Shown here piece after piece: positions 51,333 through 60,734 of a stretch of DNA of 64,000 nucleotides (within the stretch, counting starts at the first letter, position 1; each line of letters begins with the position of its first letter). The stretch is from Clostridium_AD sp036569345. Lineage in GTDB: Bacteria > Bacillota > Clostridia > Clostridiales > Clostridiaceae. The notes beneath the pieces are model-generated. The model had not been told where the DNA came from. It made no database searches and saw nothing but the letters and a program-made list of their open reading frames with translations. A program made the position numbers and the translations under genes. The stretch covers positions 1-64,000 of the forward strand of contig NZ_DATCQT010000142.1 of assembly GCF_036569345.1 (NCBI RefSeq), in the 5' to 3' direction.

Positions 51333-54323
51333 ATGCAACCTATCTTGTTAAATAAACAAAAAAATACTACTTCATCTAAAGAATTATTGTATACAAGAGT
51401 TCGCATTCCTGTAAGGCTAATCTATAGAAATGAGGATGAAGCAGAAAAATTAGTTACGTATATGCAAATTGTCAAAGGAATAGTTGGAATAAGCGGAAAT
51501 TATATTACGGGAAAAATTCTTATACTTTTTAATGAGAATATTATTAGCCGGAATGATATAGAAAAGACATTAAAACTTTATTTAATAAAGAGAACAAAAA
51601 GTGTTAGTAATAACATAATCGATATTAGTAATAGAAAATTCACTGAAGAATTTAGTGGAGAACTATCTCTCCTTAAAACTTTTGAATACGAAAAGATTTC
51701 TGATCAACATGGATGCACTGATTGTTGGCACTCCATGGATGAGCATGAAATAATTAAAAATCTATTAAGTAATTCTAGTAAAGGACTTTCTAACAAAGTG
51801 GCTAAACAAAAAATAACAGAATATGGATTAAATGTATTGTCTAAACAAAAAGAAAAATCCATTATATCCAAATTCATTAAAAATATTAATAGTTTTTCAT
51901 CAAAGCTACTTCTTGGAGTTAGTTTGTTTTCCTTTGTAATAGGTCAAGTAGTTGATGGGGTAGTGGTACTAATAATAGTCCTTATGGAGACCTCCTTAAG
52001 TACTGTACATCAACAAAAGGCTGAAAAATCTCTGTATTCTTTAAAAAATATGCTCGTTCATAACGCTAAAACCAAAAGAGATGGAATAGAAAAAGAGATA
52101 GAATCTAGATATTTGGTTCCTGGTGATATTATTTATCTTGAAGCAGGTGATAAAGTACCCGCTGATTCAAGATTATTGAGATGTTATGATTTCAAAACTA
52201 ATGAAGCATCTCTAACAGGAGAATGTTTACCAATTTGCAAGACAAATGAAATTTGTGATATTACTACAGAACTAGCAGACAGATTTAACATGGTATATAT
52301 GGGTACTAATGTTCTTTCTGGAAGAGCAAAAGCTATCGTAGTGACCACGGGAATGAATTCTAGAATTGGTAAGATAGCATCAATATTACAAGATATCAAA
52401 GATCAAAAAACTCCATTGCAAACTAAAATGGAAAAATTCACAAACAAGATAACGAAAATATGTTTAATAATTTTTGTGGGTGTAGGCAGTGCAGCTATAT
52501 TTATGGGAAGTGGTATTGCTGAGGTATTAACCATAGGTATAGGCTTTTCTCTTTCAGCTATTCCAGAAAGTCTTCCTGCAATAGTTGCTGTTGCTATGTC
52601 ATTAAGCGTTCAAAAAATGTCTGAAAAAAATGCGATAGTTAGAAAGTTACCTGCTGTTGAAGCTTTAGGTTCTGCAAATGTAATCTGCTGTGATAAAACA
52701 GGTACCTTAACCATGAATGAAATGACTGTAAAAAAAATATTTACTGACAATGCAATTTTTTCAGTTAGTGGTAGTGGTTATAGCCCTGTAGGCTCAATAG
52801 AATTATTAGAAGGCTCCCCACTAGCCACGAACACTTTAAAAAAGTTACTTATTGCTGGTGTGTTATGTAATAACTCAAAGCTTAATAACTGCAATGACTC
52901 CAAATGGTCTGTTCATGGAGACCCTACTGAAGGAGCATTACTCTCAGTTGCAAGAAAATATAATATTGATGAGGAATGTTTAAATGAGGATTACCATAGA
53001 ATAAAAGAAATTCCATTTGATAGTTCAAAAAGGTATATGACTGTAGTAGTTGATTCTCCTAATGGAAAAGTTGCTTACTGTAAAGGTTCACTAACTATAA
53101 TTTTAGAACAGTGCAAAACAATCATTGTTAATGGTGAAGAAAGACTTCTTACCTCTGACGACAAGAAAAGGGTTAGGGAAGTAAGCGAAGAAATGGGAGA
53201 TGAAGCTTTAAGAGTAATAGCTTTCGGATATAAAAATATAACTACTGAAAATGGAGACCGAAGTATTCATAAAAATTTTGTTTTCATTGGACTCGTAGGT
53301 ATGGAGGATCCACCAAGAGATGGTGTAAAAGAATCAATAAAAAAATGTCATCGTGCCGGTATTAAGGTTGTTATGATAACTGGTGATAATAAAAATACTG
53401 CTGCCGCCCTTGGAAAACAGCTTGATCTACTAACTGATGGAATTGTAATTTCAGGATTAGAACTTGACCAAATGTCAAAGGAGGAACTTGATAGTACTAT
53501 TGATAAAATCGAAGTTTTTGCCAGAACCTCCCCTGAACAAAAACATAGAATAGTTTTGGCATTAAAAAAATTAGGTTATGTGGTTGCAATGACGGGTGAT
53601 GGTGTTAATGATGCACCTGCAATAAAGGAAGCAAATATAGGAATTGCAATGGGTGGTAATGGTAGTGACATAGCAAAGGATGTTGCAGATATAACTTTGG
53701 TTGATGATAACTTTTCAACTATAGTTGCCGCAATAGAAGAAGGTCGTAATGTTACAAACAAAATCAGAAATGCTACAAAATATTTAATTACAGGAAGCAT
53801 TGGAGAAATATTAGCTCTGCTAATAACTTCAGCAACTATAGGTATACTGCCATTAGTTTCTATACAGCTTCTTTTTATGAATGTTATTTGTGAAACAATC
53901 TTAGGTGCGCCACTAGCTATAGAAGCATCTTCAGAAGATGTTATGTTTGAAAAACCATTAAAACTAGATGCACCCCTAATTGATAGAAAATTAGGGGTAA
54001 ATATTGCAAAAAGAAGTATAGGTATAGGGCTCACAACCTTTACCGCATTTGAAGGTGCCATGCTTTTAGGTTTAGGTATCAACAAAGCAAGAACTTTAGC
54101 TTTTACTAATCTTATTGTTACACATATTATTAATGTTTATGATTGCAAATCTGGTGATAAATTGTCTAATAAATATATGAATATAGCTGCCCTTTCTTCT
54201 ATAGCAATGCTCGCAGGTACAATTTACATACCATTTATAAATTCTTTTTTTAAAATGGTACCTCTAAGGGTTACTGAATTGGCATCAATAAGCATGCTAT
54301 CAAGCTTGAGTCGGGTAAAGTAA
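51333..54323 (+). CDS. P2-type cation-transporting ATPase with N-terminal extension
   Basis: 996 aa, longer than usual Ca2+ ATPases (about 880). The first 110 residues look like a degenerate HMA domain (RIPVRLIYRNEDEAEKL, no CxxC), followed by a Cys/His motif GCTDCWH. The core has the A-domain motif LTGECLP (usually TGES), the TM4 motif IPESLPA (usually IPEGLPA), the phospho-Asp CDKTGTLT, and MTGDGVNDAPA. Divergence at TM4 may mean changed ion selectivity. It is a single-gene unit with GGGG and ATG, bounded by a hairpin shared with ppk1. Ca2+ or another divalent ion is the likely substrate. Confidence 0.87.
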   Translation: MQPILLNKQKNTTSSKELLYTRVRIPVRLIYRNEDEAEKLVTYMQIVKGIVGISGNYITGKILILFNENIISRNDIEKTLKLYLIKRTKSVSNNIIDISNRKFTEEFSGELSLLKTFEYEKISDQHGCTDCWHSMDEHEIIKNLLSNSSKGLSNKVAKQKITEYGLNVLSKQKEKSIISKFIKNINSFSSKLLLGVSLFSFVIGQVVDGVVVLIIVLMETSLSTVHQQKAEKSLYSLKNMLVHNAKTKRDGIEKEIESRYLVPGDIIYLEAGDKVPADSRLLRCYDFKTNEASLTGECLPICKTNEICDITTELADRFNMVYMGTNVLSGRAKAIVVTTGMNSRIGKIASILQDIKDQKTPLQTKMEKFTNKITKICLIIFVGVGSAAIFMGSGIAEVLTIGIGFSLSAIPESLPAIVAVAMSLSVQKMSEKNAIVRKLPAVEALGSANVICCDKTGTLTMNEMTVKKIFTDNAIFSVSGSGYSPVGSIELLEGSPLATNTLKKLLIAGVLCNNSKLNNCNDSKWSVHGDPTEGALLSVARKYNIDEECLNEDYHRIKEIPFDSSKRYMTVVVDSPNGKVAYCKGSLTIILEQCKTIIVNGEERLLTSDDKKRVREVSEEMGDEALRVIAFGYKNITTENGDRSIHKNFVFIGLVGMEDPPRDGVKESIKKCHRAGIKVVMITGDNKNTAAALGKQLDLLTDGIVISGLELDQMSKEELDSTIDKIEVFARTSPEQKHRIVLALKKLGYVVAMTGDGVNDAPAIKEANIGIAMGGNGSDIAKDVADITLVDDNFSTIVAAIEEGRNVTNKIRNATKYLITGSIGEILALLITSATIGILPLVSIQLLFMNVICETILGAPLAIEASSEDVMFEKPLKLDAPLIDRKLGVNIAKRSIGIGLTTFTAFEGAMLLGLGINKARTLAFTNLIVTHIINVYDCKSGDKLSNKYMNIAALSSIAMLAGTIYIPFINSFFKMVPLRVTELASISMLSSLSRVK

Positions 54324-54330
54324 AATAAAT

Positions 54331-54375
54331 AATAAAAATGAAGGATAGATTTTGAATCTATCCTCCATTTTTATT
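54331..54375. terminator. bidirectional terminator
   Basis: AATAAAAATGAAGGATAGAT pairs with its complement around TTTTG. It serves both the ATPase gene on the plus strand and ppk1 on the minus strand. Confidence 0.92.
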
Positions 54376-54397
54376 TGTATCTTATATATTTTCTATT

Positions 54398-56527
54398 TTA
54401 ATTTTTTTCAGATACCTTTGGAACGAATCCGTTTTCTTCCCAATTTTCCTTCATATTGCGGATTTTCTCCTTAATATTATTATCCTTTTGAAGTACAAGA
54501 TCGTAAAATGCCTTCTGGCTATTGATTTGTTCTTTTCCTCTTCTATCAATTCTTGTATAAATTCCATCACTATTTAAAATTCTAGCTTTTTCCGTGTCAA
54601 ATAAAGAAACATCTAAAATTTCTTTTATTCTATTCCTTGCCTTATGATCTTCAATTGGAAATAAAAGTTCCACTCTTCGATCTAAGTTTCTAGTCATCCA
54701 ATCTGCACTAGATAAATAAATGTCTTCCTGACCATCGTTATAAAAATAAAAAATACGACTATGTTCTAAAAATCTTCCTACAATACTCCTAACAGAAATA
54801 TTTTCACTTATGCCTTGTATTCCTGGTTTAAGGCAACAAATACCACGTACAATTAGATCGATTTGCACTCCCATAGTTGAAGCTTTATATAGGGTTTCAA
54901 TAATTTCAATATCAACTAATGAATTTAGCTTTACAATAATTCTAGCCTTTTTTCCTTTTTTAGCGTTCTCAGCTTCCTCAAGTATCATATGTAAAAATCT
55001 CTCTCTTAACTGTAATGGAGCTAGACTAAATTTATATAATGATGTGGGCTTAGAATTCCCAGAGAGCATATTAAATAGGGCAGATGCATCTGCTCCGAAA
55101 TAAGGATTTGATGTAAATAAACCTATATCCGTATAAAGCTTTGCCGTAACATCATTGTAATTTCCTGTTCCCATATGAACATAACGTTTTATTCCATCTT
55201 CTTCTCGCCTTACCACAAGTAGTATTTTACAATGTGTTTTTAATCCAACTACTCCATAAATCACATGACATCCTGATTGTTCTAATTGCTTTGCCCAAAC
55301 TATGTTATTTCTTTCATCAAATCTTGCCTTTAACTCTACCAATACTGTAACTTGTTTCCCCATCTCTGAAGCCATTACTAATGCTCCTATAATAGGTGAA
55401 TTTCCACTTACACGGTATAAGGTATGTTTTATAGCAAGTACATCAGGATCTACGGCCGCTTGTTTAACTAACTCAACAATTGGGTCAAAGGATTCATATG
55501 GATGATGTAATAAAATATCTTTCTCTGAAATTGCTTCAAATATATTGTTATACTTAGAAAACTGTTTTGAATACTGTGGTTTTATAGGCTCATATTCTAA
55601 TTTTTCATAACCCTTAATTCTTCCCATCTTCATTAAAAAAGTTAAATCTATCTGACCATTTATTATATACTCTTGCTCTTTTGAGATTTCAAGCTCCCTC
55701 TCAAGAGTTTTAAGAAGTTTCCTATTCATGCCTTTTTCTATTTCAAGCCGTACAGCCGCTCCCCATTTACGTTGCTTTATAGATTCCTCAATTGCTTCAA
55801 GTAAATCTTCTGCACCTTCTTCATCTAATGCCATATCTGCATTTCTGGTAATACGATAACAACTTGCGTCTATAATTTCATGTCCACTAAAAAGAGAATC
55901 TAAATTCATTTTAATGATATCTTCTAAAAATATAAATGCTAATCCCTCTTCATCTGGAATTTTTACAAGTCTATCAAAAACAGAAGGAACTTTTATTGTT
56001 GCAAAAATTTCTTCACCCTTATTATCCTTAAGAAGAACTGCAATATTCAAGCTTTTATTTGATATTAATGGGAAAGGACTGCTTTGGTTAACCACCATTG
56101 GTGTAAGTACTGGAAAAATATTTTTCAAGTAATAATTTTCAACATAATTAATCTGTTCTTGACTTAAGTCTCTGAATTTTAAAAATCTAATTTTTTCTTT
56201 CTTAAGACCTTTTTTTAAAGAACGATTATAACAATTAAATTGATCATAAACAAGTTTATGTACTAATATTCCTATTTGCTTCATTTGCTGCACAGGTGTT
56301 AGCCCTGATGGGTCCTTTTTATCAAATTTAGCTGTAACTTGATCCGACAATGAACCAACTCTTACCATAAAAAACTCATCTAAATTTGAGCTTACAATTG
56401 CCGCGAATTTTAACCTTTCGAACAATGGATTTGTTGTATCCTGTGCTTCCTCAAGTACACGTTCATTAAACTGGATCCAGCTTAATTCCCTGCTAATAAA
56501 ATATTCAGGCAATGAATAAATGGTCAT
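54398..56527 (-). CDS. ppk1: polyphosphate kinase Ppk1
   Basis: 709 aa, full length. N-terminal helical domain (SWIQFNERVLEEA), the head domain and two C-terminal PLD-like domains. The phosphorylated His is in KTHCKILLV, followed by YVHMGTGNYND, and the second catalytic His is in FLEHSRIFYFYN. It makes polyphosphate from ATP reversibly. It is 18 bp after a Ppx-like gene on the same strand. A Pho-box-like array lies upstream of the operon. Confidence 0.95.
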   Translation of the reverse strand: MTIYSLPEYFISRELSWIQFNERVLEEAQDTTNPLFERLKFAAIVSSNLDEFFMVRVGSLSDQVTAKFDKKDPSGLTPVQQMKQIGILVHKLVYDQFNCYNRSLKKGLKKEKIRFLKFRDLSQEQINYVENYYLKNIFPVLTPMVVNQSSPFPLISNKSLNIAVLLKDNKGEEIFATIKVPSVFDRLVKIPDEEGLAFIFLEDIIKMNLDSLFSGHEIIDASCYRITRNADMALDEEGAEDLLEAIEESIKQRKWGAAVRLEIEKGMNRKLLKTLERELEISKEQEYIINGQIDLTFLMKMGRIKGYEKLEYEPIKPQYSKQFSKYNNIFEAISEKDILLHHPYESFDPIVELVKQAAVDPDVLAIKHTLYRVSGNSPIIGALVMASEMGKQVTVLVELKARFDERNNIVWAKQLEQSGCHVIYGVVGLKTHCKILLVVRREEDGIKRYVHMGTGNYNDVTAKLYTDIGLFTSNPYFGADASALFNMLSGNSKPTSLYKFSLAPLQLRERFLHMILEEAENAKKGKKARIIVKLNSLVDIEIIETLYKASTMGVQIDLIVRGICCLKPGIQGISENISVRSIVGRFLEHSRIFYFYNDGQEDIYLSSADWMTRNLDRRVELLFPIEDHKARNRIKEILDVSLFDTEKARILNSDGIYTRIDRRGKEQINSQKAFYDLVLQKDNNIKEKIRNMKENWEENGFVPKVSEKN

Positions 56528-56545
56528 TTCTTCGCACTCCCTCTT

Positions 56546-58087
56546 TTATATTATTGGTTTTACACCAATTACTTCTTCAAAAAAATCCACATGTTTTAAA
56601 AAATTCCATTCTTCTAAAATAATATCACCTTCAGATTTTATATTGAAAAACATACTATCCCTAGTTCCTAACAATTTGATTTCTTTTATCTTTTGCATGT
56701 GTGATATATCTAAAGCTTCTGAAAGTTTTAATATTGCAGCTAATGTAGATACAACCATTTTATCTTTATCACTTAAGTATTTATAATTCTTATGATCTAC
56801 TGTAGGAATATCCTCTGAATGGTACATTGTTGCATTTGCGATAAGCTCAAGTGCTATATCTGAAAACCCAATAATACTCTGCGCTCTTATTATATTATAA
56901 GAATGTAAATTATGATCATTTGCGCTTATATAACCACCCACATCATGAAGTATAGCTGCAACCTGTAAATAAAGCCGTTCTCTATCCCCTAACTTATGTA
57001 ACCTCTTAGTGTGATCAAAAATTTCAAGCGAGAATTTTTCAACAAAAGCCGCATGTTCTTTATCGATTTGATATTTTTCCCCTATATACCAGACAGAACT
57101 AATGATATCATTTATTAATTCTTTTCTTCGAGGAATATTTAGTATTTCGTCAGATAAATCATATAGAATTCCTTGCCTTAGTGATAACTTAGGAATTTGA
57201 ATTCCCTCAGCTTTAGTCATTTTAAGAAAACAATAAAAAATAAGTATAGAAGGTAGAAGAAGTTCTGCTGTTTTATTAGAAAGTCCAAAAGTGGTTTTAA
57301 TTTGAAAATTATCCATATTACTAATTTCTTTTGTAAGTGCTAATAACGCTTCCTTTTTAATATAATAATCTTTCTTATTAACACCTTTCTTTTTTCTTAT
57401 AATTCCACAAATTGTATTCAATTCTCCACCTAATCCCCAAAAGTAATGAATTTCAAAATTTTTAATTTGAGATTTTAGTCCATATATCTTACTTTCTATG
57501 TACTGCTCCATAGTCTCTGAAAACTCAATTGTCTTTGTTTCTAAATCAGATAAAGCTTCTCTTATTCTGAGAGATCCTATTTTAACATGTTCAGTAAACT
57601 TCAATTTACCACCTTCATAAATTGATGTCTCTACTGCACCAGAAGTAATATTTACAATTAAAGATTGTTCTGTTTTTTCAATATTTATCGAATATAAATG
57701 GTTTCTAACTGCTTTTAACATGAAAAATTGTTCTTCTGCAATGTTTATTGATTCTATATTTAACCCTGTTCTAAGTCTTATTTGTTCTAAAACATACTGT
57801 TTGTTTTCAGCTTCGCGAATACCACTAGTTGCCACTGCTTTGTAAAACTTAATTTTGTAATCCTTCATAAGTCTAACAAACCCTTTTAAATCGTCACAGG
57901 TCTCATGTATTGTCTGCACAGAAATTCTCGCTTTAGAAAATGTATCTTTACCTATCTTTGTAGGTTTTACTACATCCTCTAAAATTGTCACTTCACCTTG
58001 TGTATTTATCTCTCCAATTGTCATTTTTAAATAGTTAGCACCTACATCAATAGCCGCAATTACTTTCCATGCACTCACGATGCTCAT
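56546..58087 (-). CDS. degenerate Ppx/GppA-like protein with HD domain
   Basis: 513 aa. An actin-like Ppx/GppA N-terminal half (about 8-300) is followed by an HD-type C-terminal domain (LHDVGGYISANDHNLHS). The key motifs have changed: DVGANYLKM for DIGSNSIRL, IAEEQF for GxEEA, and NITSGAVET for DIGGGSTE. The Asp and Gly residues of the phosphate/catalytic loop are gone. It is probably an allosteric or regulatory relative rather than an active exopolyphosphatase. ATG at 58087 is chosen for AAAGGAGA. It is co-transcribed with ppk1. Confidence 0.8.
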   Translation of the reverse strand: MSIVSAWKVIAAIDVGANYLKMTIGEINTQGEVTILEDVVKPTKIGKDTFSKARISVQTIHETCDDLKGFVRLMKDYKIKFYKAVATSGIREAENKQYVLEQIRLRTGLNIESINIAEEQFFMLKAVRNHLYSINIEKTEQSLIVNITSGAVETSIYEGGKLKFTEHVKIGSLRIREALSDLETKTIEFSETMEQYIESKIYGLKSQIKNFEIHYFWGLGGELNTICGIIRKKKGVNKKDYYIKKEALLALTKEISNMDNFQIKTTFGLSNKTAELLLPSILIFYCFLKMTKAEGIQIPKLSLRQGILYDLSDEILNIPRRKELINDIISSVWYIGEKYQIDKEHAAFVEKFSLEIFDHTKRLHKLGDRERLYLQVAAILHDVGGYISANDHNLHSYNIIRAQSIIGFSDIALELIANATMYHSEDIPTVDHKNYKYLSDKDKMVVSTLAAILKLSEALDISHMQKIKEIKLLGTRDSMFFNIKSEGDIILEEWNFLKHVDFFEEVIGVKPII

Positions 58088-58175
58088 AAAAAATCTCCTT
58101 TGTTTATTAAAATTATTACACATATACTCTGATATTACTATGACGCTTGTTTTTATACAATAATCTATATTTTAT

Positions 58176-58203
58176 TTAACCAAACCTTAACTATACTTTA
58201 ACC
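58176..58203 (+). promoter_or_regulatory. Pho-box-like array between divergent polyphosphate genes
   Basis: TTAACC, TTAACT and TTAACC start at 58176, 58187 and 58198, a strict 11-bp period, as in PhoP/PhoB direct-repeat boxes (TT[ATC]ACA in Bacillus). It lies in the 231-bp gap between the divergent ppx-like operon and canonical ppx gene. A similar CTTTAACATAG sequence is on the opposite strand at about 58217-58228. Confidence 0.65.
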
Positions 58204-58318
58204 ATAAAAAAATATTTCTATGTTAAAGTCATATTTATTAACACTTGTAAATATCATAACTATTAACTATTATATACATAAGTGATATAAAAAATCATTA
58301 TAAAGGGAGAAAACAGAA

Positions 58319-59821
58319 ATGAAAAAAATAGGCATCATTGATATAGGGTCAAATTCAATACGTTTAGTAATTATTCAAATAAACAAAGACAATTCTTTTA
58401 GGGTAATAGATGAAATTAAAGAAAGTGTTCGCTTAGGCAAAGATATGACAGTAGATGGAGGCTTAAGTCCTTCTAGAATTAATAGTGCTCTTTATACTTT
58501 AGCTTTCTTTAAACGGTTATGTATTATTCAAGATGTAAGTGAACTCTTAGCTGTTGCTACAGAAGCTGTTCGAAGGGCATCTAATCAAATAGAATTTTTG
58601 AACCGTGTTAAATCAGAACTTTCTATTGATATTCGTGTTTTAACTGGTATTGAAGAAGCTTATTATGATTATTTTGGAACTATAAATACAATGGATTTTT
58701 CCGATGGACTTATAATGGATATCGGTGGTAGTAGCTCTGAATTAGTTTTAGTTAAAAACAGAAAATTAAAAGCTTCTATAAGTTTACCTTTTGGCGCCAT
58801 AAACCTCACAGAAAAGTTTTCACTTCAAAATGCTATGGATGATAAAAGTGAAGTTGCTATTAAAGGATTTCTAATTTCACTATATAAAGATATTCCTTGG
58901 CTAAAAGAGGTTGAAGACATACCTGTAATTGGGATAGGTGGTACTATAAGAAATATTGGTAAACTCCATGAGAGAAAAACTAATTATCCTATAGATAATC
59001 TCCATAATTACATAATTCCTACAAATGAGGTAATAAGTATCTTTAATCAGGTCAAAGTCAAAAATTCTTCTCAAAGAAAGAAGCTTAAGGGACTTTCGAA
59101 AGAAAGAGCTGATATCTTTGTTGGCGCTACCACAGTTTTAGTTTCCTTAATTGAATACCTTGATTTAAAAGAACTTCATGTTAGTGGAAGTGGACTTCGC
59201 GATGGTTTAATATATGAATATATTTTTAAAAATAAGATACCTCTAACTGATGTTCTTGATTTTTCTTTAAAAAACAATTTACTTAACTATGGAATAGATC
59301 TTAAACATCCAAGCCATGTATGGGTACTAACTGAAACCTTATACAATAAACTTAAACCTATTATTAACATACCGATAAACCCATATAAAATATTAAAAAC
59401 AGCAGCTATGCTTCATGATATAGGAATTCTTATAAGCTACTTTGACCATCATAAACATTCCTCTTACATGATTGCAAACTCTAAAATTAATGGACTTACT
59501 CATAAAGAACAACTAATGGCAGCATATATAGCTGCACTTCATAGAAAAAATGAATTTAAAATAGATTTAAAGTTATATCAAGATTTAATAACTAATCAAG
59601 ATCTAAAAATTATAGATAATTTAAGCATATTACTCCGCATTAGTGAAAGTCTAGATAAATGTTTAAATGGCAATATAAAAATGGTTAGTTGTAATATAGA
59701 ATTAGATAGTGTAACTATTACCGTTGATTCAACAGCAAATCCGATACTAGAAATTAGTTCAGCAATGGACTGCGCATCTTCATTTGAAAAAACATTCCAT
59801 AAGAAATTAATTATTGTATAA
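58319..59821 (+). CDS. ppx: exopolyphosphatase/guanosine pentaphosphatase
   Basis: 500 aa. All Ppx/GppA motifs are intact: DIGSNSIRL, ATEAVRRAS, TGIEEAYY, MDIGGSSSEL and LPFGAINLTE. The C-terminal part has the HD domain AAMLHDIGILISYFDHHKH. It hydrolyses terminal phosphate from polyphosphate or pppGpp. AAAGGGAGA is upstream of the ATG. It is divergent from the ppx-like/ppk1 operon with the Pho-box array between, so synthesis and breakdown may be controlled together. Confidence 0.92.
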   Translation: MKKIGIIDIGSNSIRLVIIQINKDNSFRVIDEIKESVRLGKDMTVDGGLSPSRINSALYTLAFFKRLCIIQDVSELLAVATEAVRRASNQIEFLNRVKSELSIDIRVLTGIEEAYYDYFGTINTMDFSDGLIMDIGGSSSELVLVKNRKLKASISLPFGAINLTEKFSLQNAMDDKSEVAIKGFLISLYKDIPWLKEVEDIPVIGIGGTIRNIGKLHERKTNYPIDNLHNYIIPTNEVISIFNQVKVKNSSQRKKLKGLSKERADIFVGATTVLVSLIEYLDLKELHVSGSGLRDGLIYEYIFKNKIPLTDVLDFSLKNNLLNYGIDLKHPSHVWVLTETLYNKLKPIINIPINPYKILKTAAMLHDIGILISYFDHHKHSSYMIANSKINGLTHKEQLMAAYIAALHRKNEFKIDLKLYQDLITNQDLKIIDNLSILLRISESLDKCLNGNIKMVSCNIELDSVTITVDSTANPILEISSAMDCASSFEKTFHKKLIIV

Positions 59822-59845
59822 ATAATAAAATATTAACATCCACAT

Positions 59846-59880
59846 AAAAAGGCAACTACTTCAAAGTAGATGCCTTTTAT
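59846..59880 (+). terminator. terminator of ppx
   Basis: AAAAAGGCAACTACTT pairs with AAGTAGATGCCTTTT, ending in TTTTAT, about 25 bp after the ppx stop. Confidence 0.88.
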
Positions 59881-60042
59881 ATTGAATATTTTATTCACAT
59901 AATTTCACACGATTGTTTAATACTTTTACCACAAAGTTTGGCTATAATTAATAAGAAGTCTACCATATGGAGATATTTATATTAAATAAACTTTATTAGT
60001 TAATCTGTTTTTTGATATAATTATATAAGATATCGGAGGGAG

Positions 60043-60060
60043 ATGTTTATAAAGCTATGA
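60043..60060 (+). CDS. five-codon leader ORF coupled to response regulator
   Basis: ATG TTT ATA AAG CTA TGA encodes MFIKL. GGAGGGAG lies immediately before it, while the response regulator has no ribosome site of its own. The leader stop overlaps the regulator start as ATGA. Translation of the regulator probably depends on ribosomes finishing this leader. Confidence 0.5.
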   Translation: MFIKL

Positions 60061-60722
60061 GTTATAAAATATATCTTGTAGAGGACGAAGAAAACTTAAA
60101 TGATATATTAAAATCCTACCTTGAAAAGGAGGGCCTCCAGGTTACCACCTTTCTAAATGGAGCAGCGGCAAGAAGTAACATAGATAACAAATCTGACTTA
60201 TGGGTGTTAGATATTATGCTTCCTGACATAGATGGATTTCAGCTGTTAAAAGAAATAAAGGAAAAGGATAAAGATGTTCCTGTTATATTTATATCCGCAA
60301 GAGATCAAGATATCGATAGAATTATTGGTCTTGAAATGGGAAGTGATGACTATCTTGCAAAACCCTTTATGCCCAGAGAACTTGTTATAAGAGTACAAAA
60401 ATTGCTAAAAAGGGTTTATAACAGTGATAAGGATAAAGATGTCATAATTATTGAAGGATATACTGTTGATATGTCAAAGAGGTTAGTAACATTTAATAGT
60501 ATAGAAATATCTATGACCTCAGGAGAATTTGATTTGTTGATACTTTTACTAAGCAAGAAAGGTGGAGCAGTTACGAGAGAGCAGATAATTGGCGATCTAT
60601 GGGGAGATAATTATTTTGGAAGTGACAGGGTAGTTGATGATTTAGTCAGGAGACTTAGAAAAAAAATGCCTGAATTAAAGGTAGAAACCATATATGGACA
60701 CGGATACAGGCTATCTTGTTAG
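60057..60722 (+). CDS. OmpR-family response regulator
   Basis: 221 aa. Receiver domain with acidic pocket at residues 9-11, phospho-acceptor Asp52 in VLDIMLPDIDG and Lys in KPFMPREL. The winged helix has TREQIIGDLWGDNYFGSDR and TIYGHGYRLSC. No other start codon in frame is usable upstream. Start codon ATG overlaps the leader ORF stop. It forms a pair with the kinase 12 bp downstream. Confidence 0.92.
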   Translation: MSYKIYLVEDEENLNDILKSYLEKEGLQVTTFLNGAAARSNIDNKSDLWVLDIMLPDIDGFQLLKEIKEKDKDVPVIFISARDQDIDRIIGLEMGSDDYLAKPFMPRELVIRVQKLLKRVYNSDKDKDVIIIEGYTVDMSKRLVTFNSIEISMTSGEFDLLILLLSKKGGAVTREQIIGDLWGDNYFGSDRVVDDLVRRLRKKMPELKVETIYGHGYRLSC

Positions 60723-60734
60723 AAAGGACATATT

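Noticed and set aside
53576..54085. 169-codon frame opposite the P-type ATPase
   Set aside because: It is antisense to a conserved ATPase region and has no start signal; low stop density is explained by the codons of the sense gene.
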